Assembly (NCBI GenBank): GCA_002299975.1
Contig: DBOT01000145.1
Location: 1-11,633, forward strand
DNA: 11,633 nucleotides
Direction of reading: 5' to 3'
Origin: Lactobacillaceae bacterium UBA639
GTDB taxonomy: Bacteria; Bacillota; Bacilli; Lactobacillales; Lactobacillaceae
Below are positions 6,365 to 11,633 of this stretch, piece after piece. The notes under the pieces are model-generated. The model saw only the letters and a program-made list of their open reading frames with translations, was not told where the DNA came from and searched no databases. The stretch's first letter is position 1. Every line of letters begins with the position of its first letter. A program made the position numbers and the translations under genes.

Positions 6365-6985
6365 CTACCGCTCAACGACCATTTCTGATGATGGCACCCG
6401 TAAAAGCGTGTATGCAGCTGACTCACGGTTAGCCCGCAGGCCGACCCCGTTTAGTGGCGTATTCCGGTAGTGAACCGACATAACGGCCGCAAACGCATGG
6501 CCAGTTTGGGAATCATGCTTCTTAAGTTCCTTCCGGTTCCATGGCAAAGCACTGATGCTCAGCGGGATAATTCGGTCACCATCCGCCACCGAACCAAAGC
6601 GCGAGGTGGTCATATACTTATTGTTACCTGACCAGTAAGTATAGGAAACAACCGGATGGTTACCACCCTTGCTCCGGGTTGCCAGAACGTAGTAATAGTC
6701 ATCATCTTTATTACTAATTTGTAACGGGTAATATTTTGTACTAATCCGTGTTTCTTGACTGTTTCTCAGGTCAACCTGGCGGAAGAAGGTCATGTAAGAC
6801 ATCGTTCCAAGCCACAGGAGGGCCACCAGCACCAAGATAACGTAACGGCCAAACAACTTTTTATCAAATGCCCGCTTCGTCTTGGCGATCAGCATCAACT
6901 GCTGCACCCGGATATAGTGGATGACGTAGCAGAAAAAGACAATTGCCAAAATCCAGAGGAGCCATCAAAGCCAATTCCAACTCAT
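6365..6985 (-). pseudogene. Two-helix membrane protein interrupted by an in-frame TGA at codon 7
   Basis: From ATG 6985, which has GGAGA 8 nt upstream, the frame reads MSWNWL, then TGA (6967-6965), then WLLWILAIVFFCYVIHYIR and on without a stop to 6365. Reading through, the product would be 206 residues: a first membrane helix (about 7-26), a charged linker, a second helix (RYVILVLVALLWLGTMSYM, about 47-65) and a hydrophilic outer domain ending EMVVER. This resembles the LVIS_2131 family of lactobacilli (from memory). The stop falls inside the first helix, where a TGG Trp codon would fit the surrounding Trp-rich run. The only restarts are TTG 6949, without a clear ribosome site, or an ATG at about residue 31 that loses helix 1. 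It may be a fresh pseudogene, a sequencing error, or a gene with reinitiation. It lies upstream of and probably in operon with the MFS gene. Confidence 0.72.
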
Positions 6986-7018
6986 AATCATTCTCCAATC
7001 TAAAAAGTAATTACATAG

Positions 7019-7047
7019 ATTATCACACAAAATTGCGCCCATGTCCC
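7019..7047 (-). promoter_or_regulatory. Promoter of the membrane protein/MFS unit
   Basis: On the minus strand GGGACA (-35, plus 7042-7047) and GATAAT (-10, plus 7019-7024) are 17 bp apart. The predicted start is near 7012, about 27 nt before the ATG at 6985. Confidence 0.55.
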
Positions 7048-7064
7048 GGCTTTCCGACCAGAAC

Positions 7065-7087
7065 ATTGCGAATTTAATTCTCGCAAT
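7065..7087. promoter_or_regulatory. Operator-like dyad between divergent genes
   Basis: ATTGCGA (7065-7071) and TCGCAAT (7081-7087) form a perfect 7-bp inverted repeat with a 9-nt AT-rich centre that itself contains GAATTTAATTC. It lies upstream of both divergent promoters: 18 bp beyond the minus-strand -35 and 27 bp before the plus-strand -35. A regulator binding here could affect both sides. The protein is unknown. Confidence 0.45.
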
Positions 7088-7113
7088 CGGGCCGATCTGT
7101 GCTAAACTAAATT

Positions 7114-7143
7114 TTGGCATAAATTTTCAACATGTTCTACAAT
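7114..7143 (+). promoter_or_regulatory. Promoter of the 61-aa protein gene
   Basis: TTGGCA (7114-7119) and TACAAT (7138-7143) are separated by 18 bp, each one base off consensus. Transcription would start near 7150, giving a leader of about 50 nt. A weaker CATAAT lies at about 7174. Confidence 0.6.
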
Positions 7144-7199
7144 GAGACATGAACTAACACAAGTCTACGTGACATAATCATTAAGGAGGAATTGATTTC

Positions 7200-7385
7200 A
7201 TGGACAATTTGAGTGAGTTAGCTCTAAAGCTCATCAACTTTGAGCGTGAAAACGACTTAAACGATAACGAAGTTGCCTTTGGAAGCCATCTATCAGTCGA
7301 ACGAATTCACGACATCAAGTCATCAAACGCAGTGGCGACTTCTGAAGAAACCGAATTGCTCCAACGGTTTATGCAAAGTAAGTAA
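7200..7385 (+). CDS. Small HTH-like protein, 61 aa (LBP_cg2779-like)
   Basis: A 61-aa acidic protein with a strong Shine-Dalgarno (AAGGAGG, 10 nt before ATG), its own promoter and its own terminator, so it is surely expressed. It resembles the LBP_cg2779 family of lactobacilli, of unknown function (from memory). The order of segments, ELALKLINFERE, NEVAFGSHLSVERIHDIKSS, then EETELLQRFM, follows the helix pattern of a small Cro/XRE helix-turn-helix domain with the recognition helix at about residues 32-40. It has few basic residues for a DNA binder, so it may instead bind a protein. It is divergent from the membrane protein/MFS unit across a region with a dyad; a regulatory link is possible but unproven. 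Confidence 0.8.
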   Translation: MDNLSELALKLINFERENDLNDNEVAFGSHLSVERIHDIKSSNAVATSEETELLQRFMQSK

Positions 7386-7401
7386 CCACTAACATAGTGG
7401 T
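7385..7401 (+). other. Small hairpin at the end of the 61-aa gene
   Basis: ACCACTA (7385-7391) pairs with TAGTGGT (7395-7401) around a 3-nt loop, beginning on the last base of the stop codon. No T-run follows, so it is not a terminator by itself; it could protect the 3' end of the message or slow the polymerase before the terminator 26 nt later. Confidence 0.5.
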
Positions 7402-7426
7402 AAGAAAATCACTCTGTAAATATAAA

Positions 7427-7466
7427 GGCTCCAACATTCATGAAACTGAACGTTGGAGTCTTTTTA
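7427..7466. terminator. Rho-independent terminator, probably bidirectional
   Basis: GGCTCCAACATTC (7427-7439) pairs with GAACGTTGGAGTC (7448-7460) over 13 bp, with one G-U and one A/C position, around an 8-nt loop. TTTTT follows on the plus strand and TTTATATTTA on the minus strand. It separates the 61-aa gene from the convergent lacI-type gene. Confidence 0.88.
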
Positions 7467-7474
7467 TATGTTCT

Positions 7475-8422
7475 TTAGTTTTGCGGATCGTAAAAATGAA
7501 CCGGAACTACCACCGACGATACCGCCGCTTGAGGACTCTTGATCCGGGCCATCAGGGTATCGATCAGCTTAGCGCTCAGTTCCTCAATCGGCTGAATCAC
7601 CGTTGGTAACATCGGGTTGGTCTGACGAATCAGTCGGGAACCATTATACCCCGTCAAGAAGTAATCCTGGTTGAGTTTGAGCCCCGCTTGGCGATAGATA
7701 TTACTAATCTCCAGAGCCTGGACATCATTAGAAGCAATTACGCCGTCGTAAATACCGGGGAAAACAGACGTCAGATCAGCCTGGTGAGCATCAAGAGGGT
7801 CAAAGCTGCGGTGCTGTTGACCAAGATAATCGACAACTCCTTGGAGCCGGTTAACAGTAGGGGATACTGACTGGTCTTCGTCAACCATCACGGCAATCCG
7901 ACGCACGTGATGTTCAAGAAGGTACTTGGTGGCTAACTGGCCCCCCTGGTAGCTGTCGGCCGAGACAATCGGAATGTTGTCAGCCAGATACCGGTCAAAT
8001 GACACAATGGGGGCTGTGATCTGGTGATATTCTTCAATATCTAAGTTATGTGAACCTGAAATAATACCGTCAACCTGGTTTGCAATCAGCATATTCAGAT
8101 AGTCATGTTCGATCTCCGGATTTTCCGCTGAGGATGCAATAATTGTCTTGTAGCCCTTGGTGAACAGCTGGCGTTCCAATTCATTGACTAACTCTGCAAA
8201 GAAGGGGTTAATCAGGTTAGGAAAGATTAGACCGATAAACTTGGAAGGCTTCCCCTGCATTGCCCGGGCCAGTGCATTGGGTTGGTAATTTAATTCCCGC
8301 ATTGCCGCGTGGACCTTTTTGATGGTCTTTTCACTCAAGGATCCATAATTGTTAATCACTCGAGATACGGTGGTTACCGAAACCCCCGCAAGTTCGGCAA
8401 CATCCTTTAACTTCGCAACCAT
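7475..8422 (-). CDS. LacI-family transcriptional regulator
   Basis: A 315-aa repressor of the LacI/GalR family. Seen: N-terminal HTH LKDVAELAGVSVTTVSRVIN (5-24), hinge helix QPNALARAM (47-55), then a periplasmic-binding-protein-like effector domain starting IGLIFPNLINPFFAEL (63-78). The N-terminal half resembles sucrose-type repressors (ScrR/SacR), but the ligand cannot be assigned from sequence alone. The C-terminus stops at HFYDPQN, slightly short for the family. The ATG has AGGG about 9 nt upstream. No sugar transporter or hydrolase lies within the window, so its target is either distant or the divergent cell-wall hydrolase. A dyad just downstream of its own -10 suggests autoregulation. 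Confidence 0.92.
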   Translation of the reverse strand: MVAKLKDVAELAGVSVTTVSRVINNYGSLSEKTIKKVHAAMRELNYQPNALARAMQGKPSKFIGLIFPNLINPFFAELVNELERQLFTKGYKTIIASSAENPEIEHDYLNMLIANQVDGIISGSHNLDIEEYHQITAPIVSFDRYLADNIPIVSADSYQGGQLATKYLLEHHVRRIAVMVDEDQSVSPTVNRLQGVVDYLGQQHRSFDPLDAHQADLTSVFPGIYDGVIASNDVQALEISNIYRQAGLKLNQDYFLTGYNGSRLIRQTNPMLPTVIQPIEELSAKLIDTLMARIKSPQAAVSSVVVPVHFYDPQN

Positions 8423-8453
8423 TTAATCAATCCCTACTTTCTTCCAGAATTAG

Positions 8454-8485
8454 CTGACACATTTGTCAGTAACCATTTTATTATA
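8454..8485 (-). promoter_or_regulatory. lacI-type gene promoter with downstream dyad
   Basis: On the minus strand a consensus TATAAT (plus 8480-8485) lies 57 bp before the start codon; no good -35 is visible. Starting about 5 bp after the expected transcription start is CTGACA-CATT-TGTCAG (8454-8469), a perfect 6-bp inverted repeat in the position of a repressor site. It lacks the central CG typical of many LacI-family operators, so the binding protein is uncertain. Confidence 0.55.
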
Positions 8486-8592
8486 GCTTAACCGTTTGCG
8501 GACGCGTAACTTATTTCACAAATTTGTACCTTAATATGATATGTGATTTTTTTCATTTGTTTGAATATTATTGCCGAATAATTTATCCCTCC

Positions 8593-8636
8593 TGCTTAAG
8601 TGAAAAGGCTATCAAACTAGCCGATCTCGCTTAGCA
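8593..8636. other. Structured stem-loop of unknown role
   Basis: TGCT (8593-8596) pairs with AGCA (8633-8636) and AAGTGA (8598-8603) with TCGCTT (8627-8632), one T being bulged and one pair being G-U. After an internal loop (AAA / GATC), GGCTA (8607-8611) pairs with TAGCC (8618-8622) around a 6-nt loop. No T-run follows on the plus strand, so it is not an ordinary terminator. Confidence 0.45.
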
Positions 8637-8681
8637 CAAATATAAATCTACTAATAATCTATTTCCCTGCTAAATTGACGA

Positions 8682-8709
8682 TTGACCAAATTAATGTTAA
8701 CTTTGTAAT
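8682..8709 (+). promoter_or_regulatory. Possible promoter of the LysM glucosaminidase gene
   Basis: TTGACC (8682-8687) is followed after 16 bp by TGTAAT (8704-8709); an overlapping TTGACG begins at 8675. The same stretch holds TGTTAA-CTT-TGTAAT (8695-8709), two half-sites like those of WalR but 3 bp apart rather than the usual 5. The assignment is weak. Confidence 0.3.
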
Positions 8710-8798
8710 AGCCGTAAATCTTAATAAGTTCTTAAATTTTTTTGCCAAAGCTTTGCATTTTTATTTATCAGTTATTTAAGTCAAGGGAGTTCATGCTA

Positions 8799-10796
8799 AT
8801 GAATCGTCAGGAATCTACAAATTCAGTTACACATTTCAAAATGTATAAAAGTGGTCGAAAGTGGATGTTCGCAGGTATTACGGCACTTACGATGCTCACT
8901 GCTACTGGAGCGGTTGCCCATGCCGATGATGGCCAATCAGCAAAAGCAGAACCACAAATTACCAGTGTCACCCCAAACAGTAACTCGGTCGCTGATAGCT
9001 CAGCCGTCGATAATAGCAGTGCCGTTGCTTCTGCCACTACTGCTGAGAGTTCGGCAGCTACTAATAGCTCAGCTGCTACTAGCACTTCAACTTTAAGCGC
9101 TAGTGCTGTTGTTGCTTCATCCAGCACGGCCTCAAGTCAACCTAGCTCAGCTTCAAGTGCCAAAAGTGTTGCCGAAGAAGCAACGACAACAATGGCAATG
9201 GCGGCTACCATCCCTGCTCAGCAAAATAATGGAGTCGATTTATCTTCCCTTCACTTCAGCAATAATGCCCGTTGCCAAAACTTCATCCAGAGTGTAGCGC
9301 CAGGTGCCGTTGCCGGTTGGAACAAGTACCAGGTTCTACCATCGATCACTGTTGCGCAAGCTATCCTGGAAAGCGGCTGGGGACAATCATCCCTTTCTAC
9401 TAACGCGCATAACCTCTTTGGAATCAAGGGTTCTTATAATGGCCATTCTGTCACAATGCGGACCCGTGAAGTTTATGGCGGTCGGAGTGTCTACATCAAC
9501 GATAATTTCCGGGCCTACGACAACAACTCTGAATCAGTTGAAGACCATGGTAACTTCCTGTACAGTAATCGCCGTTACCACAATCTGCTGGGTGATACCA
9601 ACTACGTCTCCGTTGCCAGGAAGCTTCGTCAAGACGGTTATGCCACTGATCCAAGCTATGCCAACTCATTGATCAGACTGGTTCAAACCTATAACTTGAA
9701 CCAACTTGATTCAGTTGCTTTCTCCGGACGAACAATCACCAACAAGGATACTGACACCTCAGCATCGGATACTAACTTTGATGCCAACGGAAACACCAAC
9801 TACTACACCGTTCATAGTGGTGATACCCTTTCCGGCATTGCTAATAAGTTCTCAACATCCGTCAACACCTTGGCGCACCTAAATGATATTCAGAACGTCA
9901 ACCGGATTTACGTTGGTCAGCGCCTGCTGGTCCGGCAAAATTCATCTGCCGCAGACCAACACCAAACACAGGCTAACACCAATTCCAAGCATGCCGGGAC
10001 TACTAATACTGATTCAAATGCTAATGTCAGCTCCTATGTCGTTCAAAGTGGTGACACCCTTTCCGGCATTGCCAATAAGTTCAATACGACCTACACGAGC
10101 TTGGCACAGATCAACCACTTGAGTAATCCAAACCGAATCTATGTTGGTCAACGCCTCCAACTCCGGGCTCAGGAACAAACTAATAGCCAGGCACCAAAGC
10201 CTACTAACAACAATTCCCAGTCCACCAATACTCAACCCGCCTCAAGCGTCAGCTCCTATACTGTCCAAAGTGGTGATACTCTTTCCGGCATCGCCAACAA
10301 GTTCAACACGACCTACACGAGCTTGGCGCAGATCAACCACTTGAGTAATCCAAACCGGATCTACGTTGGTCAACGTCTCCAACTCCGGGCTCAGGCCACT
10401 AGCCAAGCGCCAACAACAAACACCAATTCACAGTCACAGCGCACCAACAATAACAGTACTGCGGCAACTTATACTGTTCAGAGTGGTGACACCCTCTCTG
10501 GGATCGCAGCTAAGTTCAACACAACTTACACCCAGTTGGCACAAACTAACCACCTGAGCAACCCGAACCAGATTTATGTTGGTCAACGGTTACAAGTTCG
10601 TGGTAACAGTCAAGTAACTCATCAGAGTAGTTCTGTCAGTCACGTCTCAGCCGGCAATACTGGTTACATCGTCCAGAGCGGTGATTCGCTATCAAAGATC
10701 GCTGCTCAATATGGCTTGAACTGGCGGACACTGGCAAGCAAGAATAACCTGCAAAGTCCATACATTATTTATGTTGGTCAACACTTAGCACTCTAA
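8799..10796 (+). CDS. Secreted glucosaminidase with five LysM repeats
   Basis: A 665-aa secreted peptidoglycan hydrolase. ATG 8799 is chosen because GGGAG lies 9 nt upstream. The signal peptide carries KMYKSGRKW (14-22), the KxYKxGKxW-type motif, then a hydrophobic core and a likely cut after AHA (42). Next is a Ser/Ala/Thr-rich stretch (about 45-135), like the glycosylated AST domain of L. plantarum Acm2. The GH73 N-acetylglucosaminidase domain follows (about 146-301), with the expected catalytic Glu191 in [10 protein letters not shown] and HNLFGIKG. Five LysM modules start at about residues 336, 413, 487, 558 and 623, each with [13 protein letters not shown] and IYVGQRL blocks, joined by Asn/Thr/Ser/Gln-rich linkers. 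LysM binds glycan strands, so the enzyme is probably wall-attached without covalent anchoring and acts in cell separation or turnover. Modules 2 and 3 are near-identical. Whether the bond cut is glucosaminidase or muramidase type is not certain. Confidence 0.93.
   Translation: MNRQESTNSVTHFKMYKSGRKWMFAGITALTMLTATGAVAHADDGQSAKAEPQITSVTPNSNSVADSSAVDNSSAVASATTAESSAATNSSAATSTSTLSASAVVASSSTASSQPSSASSAKSVAEEATTTMAMAATIPAQQNNGVDLSSLHFSNNARCQNFIQSVAPGAVAGWNKYQVLPSITVAQAILESGWGQSSLSTNAHNLFGIKGSYNGHSVTMRTREVYGGRSVYINDNFRAYDNNSESVEDHGNFLYSNRRYHNLLGDTNYVSVARKLRQDGYATDPSYANSLIRLVQTYNLNQLDSVAFSGRTITNKDTDTSASDTNFDANGNTNYYTVHSGDTLSGIANKFSTSVNTLAHLNDIQNVNRIYVGQRLLVRQNSSAADQHQTQANTNSKHAGTTNTDSNANVSSYVVQSGDTLSGIANKFNTTYTSLAQINHLSNPNRIYVGQRLQLRAQEQTNSQAPKPTNNNSQSTNTQPASSVSSYTVQSGDTLSGIANKFNTTYTSLAQINHLSNPNRIYVGQRLQLRAQATSQAPTTNTNSQSQRTNNNSTAATYTVQSGDTLSGIAAKFNTTYTQLAQTNHLSNPNQIYVGQRLQVRGNSQVTHQSSSVSHVSAGNTGYIVQSGDSLSKIAAQYGLNWRTLASKNNLQSPYIIYVGQHLAL
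10026..10173 (+). repeat. LysM-coding tandem repeat, copy 1
   Basis: This copy encodes LysM module 2. It is nearly identical at DNA level, mostly third-position differences, to the stretch 222 bp downstream, including the flanking GTCAGCTCCTAT at the start and CTCCGGGCTCAGG at the end. Confidence 0.85.
10248..10395 (+). repeat. LysM-coding tandem repeat, copy 2
   Basis: This copy encodes LysM module 3, with the same protein sequence as module 2 except at about one position near its start (YTVQ versus YVVQ). The linker between the copies is unrelated in detail, so the duplicated unit is the module plus a few flanking bases. Confidence 0.85.
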
Positions 10797-10816
10797 TATG
10801 ACTATTCTTCAAACAA

Positions 10817-10854
10817 GAAAAAAAGCAAAAGTAATTCTACTTTTGCTTTTTTTC
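10817..10854. terminator. Strong rho-independent terminator after the LysM gene
   Basis: A perfect 17-bp stem: GAAAAAAAGCAAAAGTA (10817-10833) pairs with its complement (10838-10854) around the loop ATTC. The seven T of the right arm serve as the termination tract. It isolates the LysM gene from the ArsR gene. Confidence 0.92.
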
Positions 10855-10889
10855 GTTTAAAATTTTAGAATAAAAATATACTTAGTTGG

Positions 10890-10918
10890 TTAAACGTCAA
10901 TTAATACGTTTTTAGAAT
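10890..10918 (+). promoter_or_regulatory. ArsR gene promoter with operator-like inverted repeat
   Basis: TTAAAC (10890-10895) and TAGAAT (10913-10918) are 17 bp apart. AAACGT (10892-10897) and ACGTTT (10906-10911) form a perfect inverted repeat with an 8-nt centre that fills the spacer, so a bound repressor would block polymerase. A TATACT at 10877-10882 is an alternative -10 that would put the repeat just after the start of transcription. Both placements fit autoregulation. Confidence 0.55.
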
Positions 10919-10935
10919 GAAAGTGGTGATCTGCC

Positions 10936-11238
10936 GTGCCAGTAAATGAAAATCCCAACCTTGAACGTATCAGTCATTTCTTCAAAATTCTCGGTAATCC
11001 CAAACGATTACAGCTTCTCTATCTCTTGATCCAGCATTCAATGAGTGTCTCCGAAATTAGTGAGCGATTAAACTGGGAGCAATCTGGTGTGTCTCACCAG
11101 CTTCAACTGTTACGTAAGTACAACCTCGTCCAGCAGCATCGGCAGGGAAAAGTGGTTATCTACCACCTCGATGATCCCCAAGTAGTGGTGCTGATCGCCG
11201 ATGTCTTAAATCATGCTGAGCAAATTGTTAAAAAATAA
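10936..11238 (+). CDS. ArsR-family winged-helix regulator, degenerate metal site
   Basis: A 100-aa ArsR/SmtB-type DNA-binding protein. Seen: FFKILGNPKRLQLLYLLI (15-32), HTH MSVSEISERLNWEQSGVSHQLQLL (36-59) and the wing LVQQHRQGKVVIYHLDD (64-80). It starts with GTG at 10936, preceded by GGTGATC, which matches the 16S rRNA tail; the nearby ATG is out of frame. It aligns best with Zn-sensor CzrA, whose C-terminal helix binds metal through Asp84, His86, His97 and His100; here these are Asp80, Gln82, His93 and Gln96, so two of four ligands are gone. No Cys is present, which rules out the classic arsenic/cadmium sites. No transporter lies next to it. It may sense another signal or act on distant genes. 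Confidence 0.88.
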   Translation: MPVNENPNLERISHFFKILGNPKRLQLLYLLIQHSMSVSEISERLNWEQSGVSHQLQLLRKYNLVQQHRQGKVVIYHLDDPQVVVLIADVLNHAEQIVKK

Positions 11239-11272
11239 GGATTATGGTATTAACCATAATCCTTATTTTTTA
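11229..11272. terminator. Bidirectional terminator of the ArsR and 77-aa genes
   Basis: A perfect 20-bp stem, 11229-11248 with 11253-11272, around the loop ATTA; the core is AAGGATTATGGT and its complement, with six A and six T at the outside. The stem starts inside the last codons of the ArsR gene, and its other side ends 6 bp before the stop of the convergent gene. Confidence 0.92.
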
Positions 11273-11278
11273 TCCCCA

Positions 11279-11512
11279 TTAAACAAACTTAAGCTGGAAT
11301 TCTTCCGTATCTAAAACATCTTCCACCTTGAGCTCCTCACCACTGTGGTATTGGTCCGCATCCAAATAAAACCCGGGGTGAGCATGACCATAAAACTTAA
11401 AATCGTACTTTGGTGCTGAGTCTACATCAGTAATCTGCATGACCCCTTGTGTACCGTCAGAGCAATGAACCGTTTGCGTCTTATCATTATCATGAACAAA
11501 AACTGTCGTCAC
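11279..11512 (-). CDS. Hypothetical protein, 77 aa
   Basis: I do not recognise this protein. It is small, acidic and probably beta-rich: MTTVFVHDNDKTQTVHC, then KYDFKFYGHAHPGFYLDAD, ending EEFQLKFV. No signal peptide, membrane helix or known motif is seen; one Cys and several His are present but not arranged as a clear metal site. The start is GTG 11512, because GGAGGT lies 7 nt upstream; a GTG at 11527 would put that site within the gene. A consensus TATAAT about 21 bp upstream and the shared terminator support expression as a single gene. Confidence 0.72.
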   Translation of the reverse strand: MTTVFVHDNDKTQTVHCSDGTQGVMQITDVDSAPKYDFKFYGHAHPGFYLDADQYHSGEELKVEDVLDTEEFQLKFV

Positions 11513-11532
11513 TTTTAACACCTCCACTATTT

Positions 11533-11576
11533 ATTATACGCCCATTTTGGTCTACCTAATATTTTTTTATGGTCTA
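11533..11576 (-). promoter_or_regulatory. Promoter of the 77-aa gene with upstream direct repeats
   Basis: On the minus strand a TATAAT (plus 11533-11538) lies upstream of GGAGGT, but a good -35 is missing. Upstream, TAGACCA occurs twice (plus 11548-11554 and 11570-11576), 22 bp apart and hence on one face of the helix, which would suit an activator that compensates for a poor -35. The remaining bases to the window end show no gene; the last AAAAAAGCCCAACT could be the left arm of another terminator. Confidence 0.45.
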
Positions 11577-11633
11577 ATTTAAGATATTGTACTAACAGTA
11601 TTCATTTGTCTAATAAGTTAAAAAAGCCCAACT

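Larger units (their letters stand above)
8423..8798. other. AT-rich divergent intergenic region
   Basis: This 376-bp stretch separates the divergent lacI-type and LysM genes and holds no convincing gene. Besides the lacI promoter and dyad on the left, it contains ATTATT-gccg-AATAAT near 8566-8581, a long imperfect stem-loop at 8593-8636 and a possible plus-strand promoter around 8682-8709. The 5' untranslated region of the LysM gene is probably about 80 nt, with AAGGGAG at 8783-8789. Confidence 0.7.

Noticed and set aside
8490..8512. Catabolite-repression (cre) site near the lacI promoter (TTGCGGACGCGTAAC)
   Set aside because: Several conserved positions of the cre consensus do not match, notably the A pair before the central CG and the W after it.
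8695..8709. WalR box upstream of the LysM hydrolase (TGTTAA / TGTAAT)
   Set aside because: The half-sites are 3 bp apart, whereas the known WalR consensus has 5 bp between them, so helical phasing is wrong; kept only as a remark.
8742..8798. Extended N-terminus of the LysM protein from TTG 8742
   Set aside because: It would place the ribosome site inside the gene and put about 19 extra residues before a complete KxYKxGKxW-type signal peptide.
1..11633. CRISPR, toxin-antitoxin, phage or transposon content
   Set aside because: No regularly spaced repeats, no integrase or transposase frame and no terminal inverted repeats were seen; the 61-aa protein is antitoxin-sized, but no partner toxin gene is adjacent.

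Overview
The window looks like chromosome of a heterofermentative lactobacillus, most likely the genus Limosilactobacillus. This rests on the moderate GC content, the Shine-Dalgarno sites (AAGGAG/GGGAGG), a T-box in front of hisS, a KxYKxGKxW-type signal peptide on a LysM cell-wall hydrolase, and two small proteins that resemble families known to me only from lactobacilli. The genus is an inference; species cannot be assigned by eye. I see no rRNA, tRNA, CRISPR array, insertion sequence or phage gene. This is mostly ordinary core and near-core chromosome, with several regulatory and gene-integrity oddities.

Left block (1-1940, minus strand): a tightly coupled operon of a 3-methyladenine DNA glycosylase, a MoxR-type AAA ATPase and the first 48 codons of a third protein that looks like a DUF2201/VWA-type partner. 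The gap between genes 1 and 2 is 4 nt, and genes 2 and 3 overlap by 1 nt. Next come a DUF488 gene on the plus strand and, convergent with it across a shared terminator, an unrecognised 105-aa gene. nnrE (NAD(P)HX epimerase) follows on the plus strand and converges on hisS across a second shared hairpin.

Central block (3552-6985, minus strand): hisS is transcribed from its own promoter through a complete T-box leader. The leader's specifier region reads GACAC, so an Asp and a His codon overlap, and its tRNA-acceptor bulge (UGGC) fits the discriminator base of tRNA-Asp better than that of tRNA-His, although no aspS is present here. Upstream lies a two-gene unit: a small two-helix membrane protein whose reading frame is broken by a TGA at codon 7, and an MFS transporter. 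A divergent promoter region with a 7-bp dyad separates this unit from a 61-aa helix-turn-helix-like protein on the plus strand.

Right block (7475-11633): an orphan LacI-family repressor (minus) and a secreted glucosaminidase with five LysM repeats (plus) are divergent across about 375 bp of AT-rich DNA. That DNA holds an operator-like dyad at the lacI start and an unexplained imperfect 15-bp stem-loop. An orphan ArsR-family regulator with a degenerate metal site and an operator-like inverted repeat in its promoter follows, then a convergent 77-aa gene of unknown function.

Several starts are placed downstream of the longest open frame because a Shine-Dalgarno sequence decides them: the ATPase at 1303, hisS at 4829, MFS at 6349, the LysM protein at 8799 and the last gene at 11512 (GTG).
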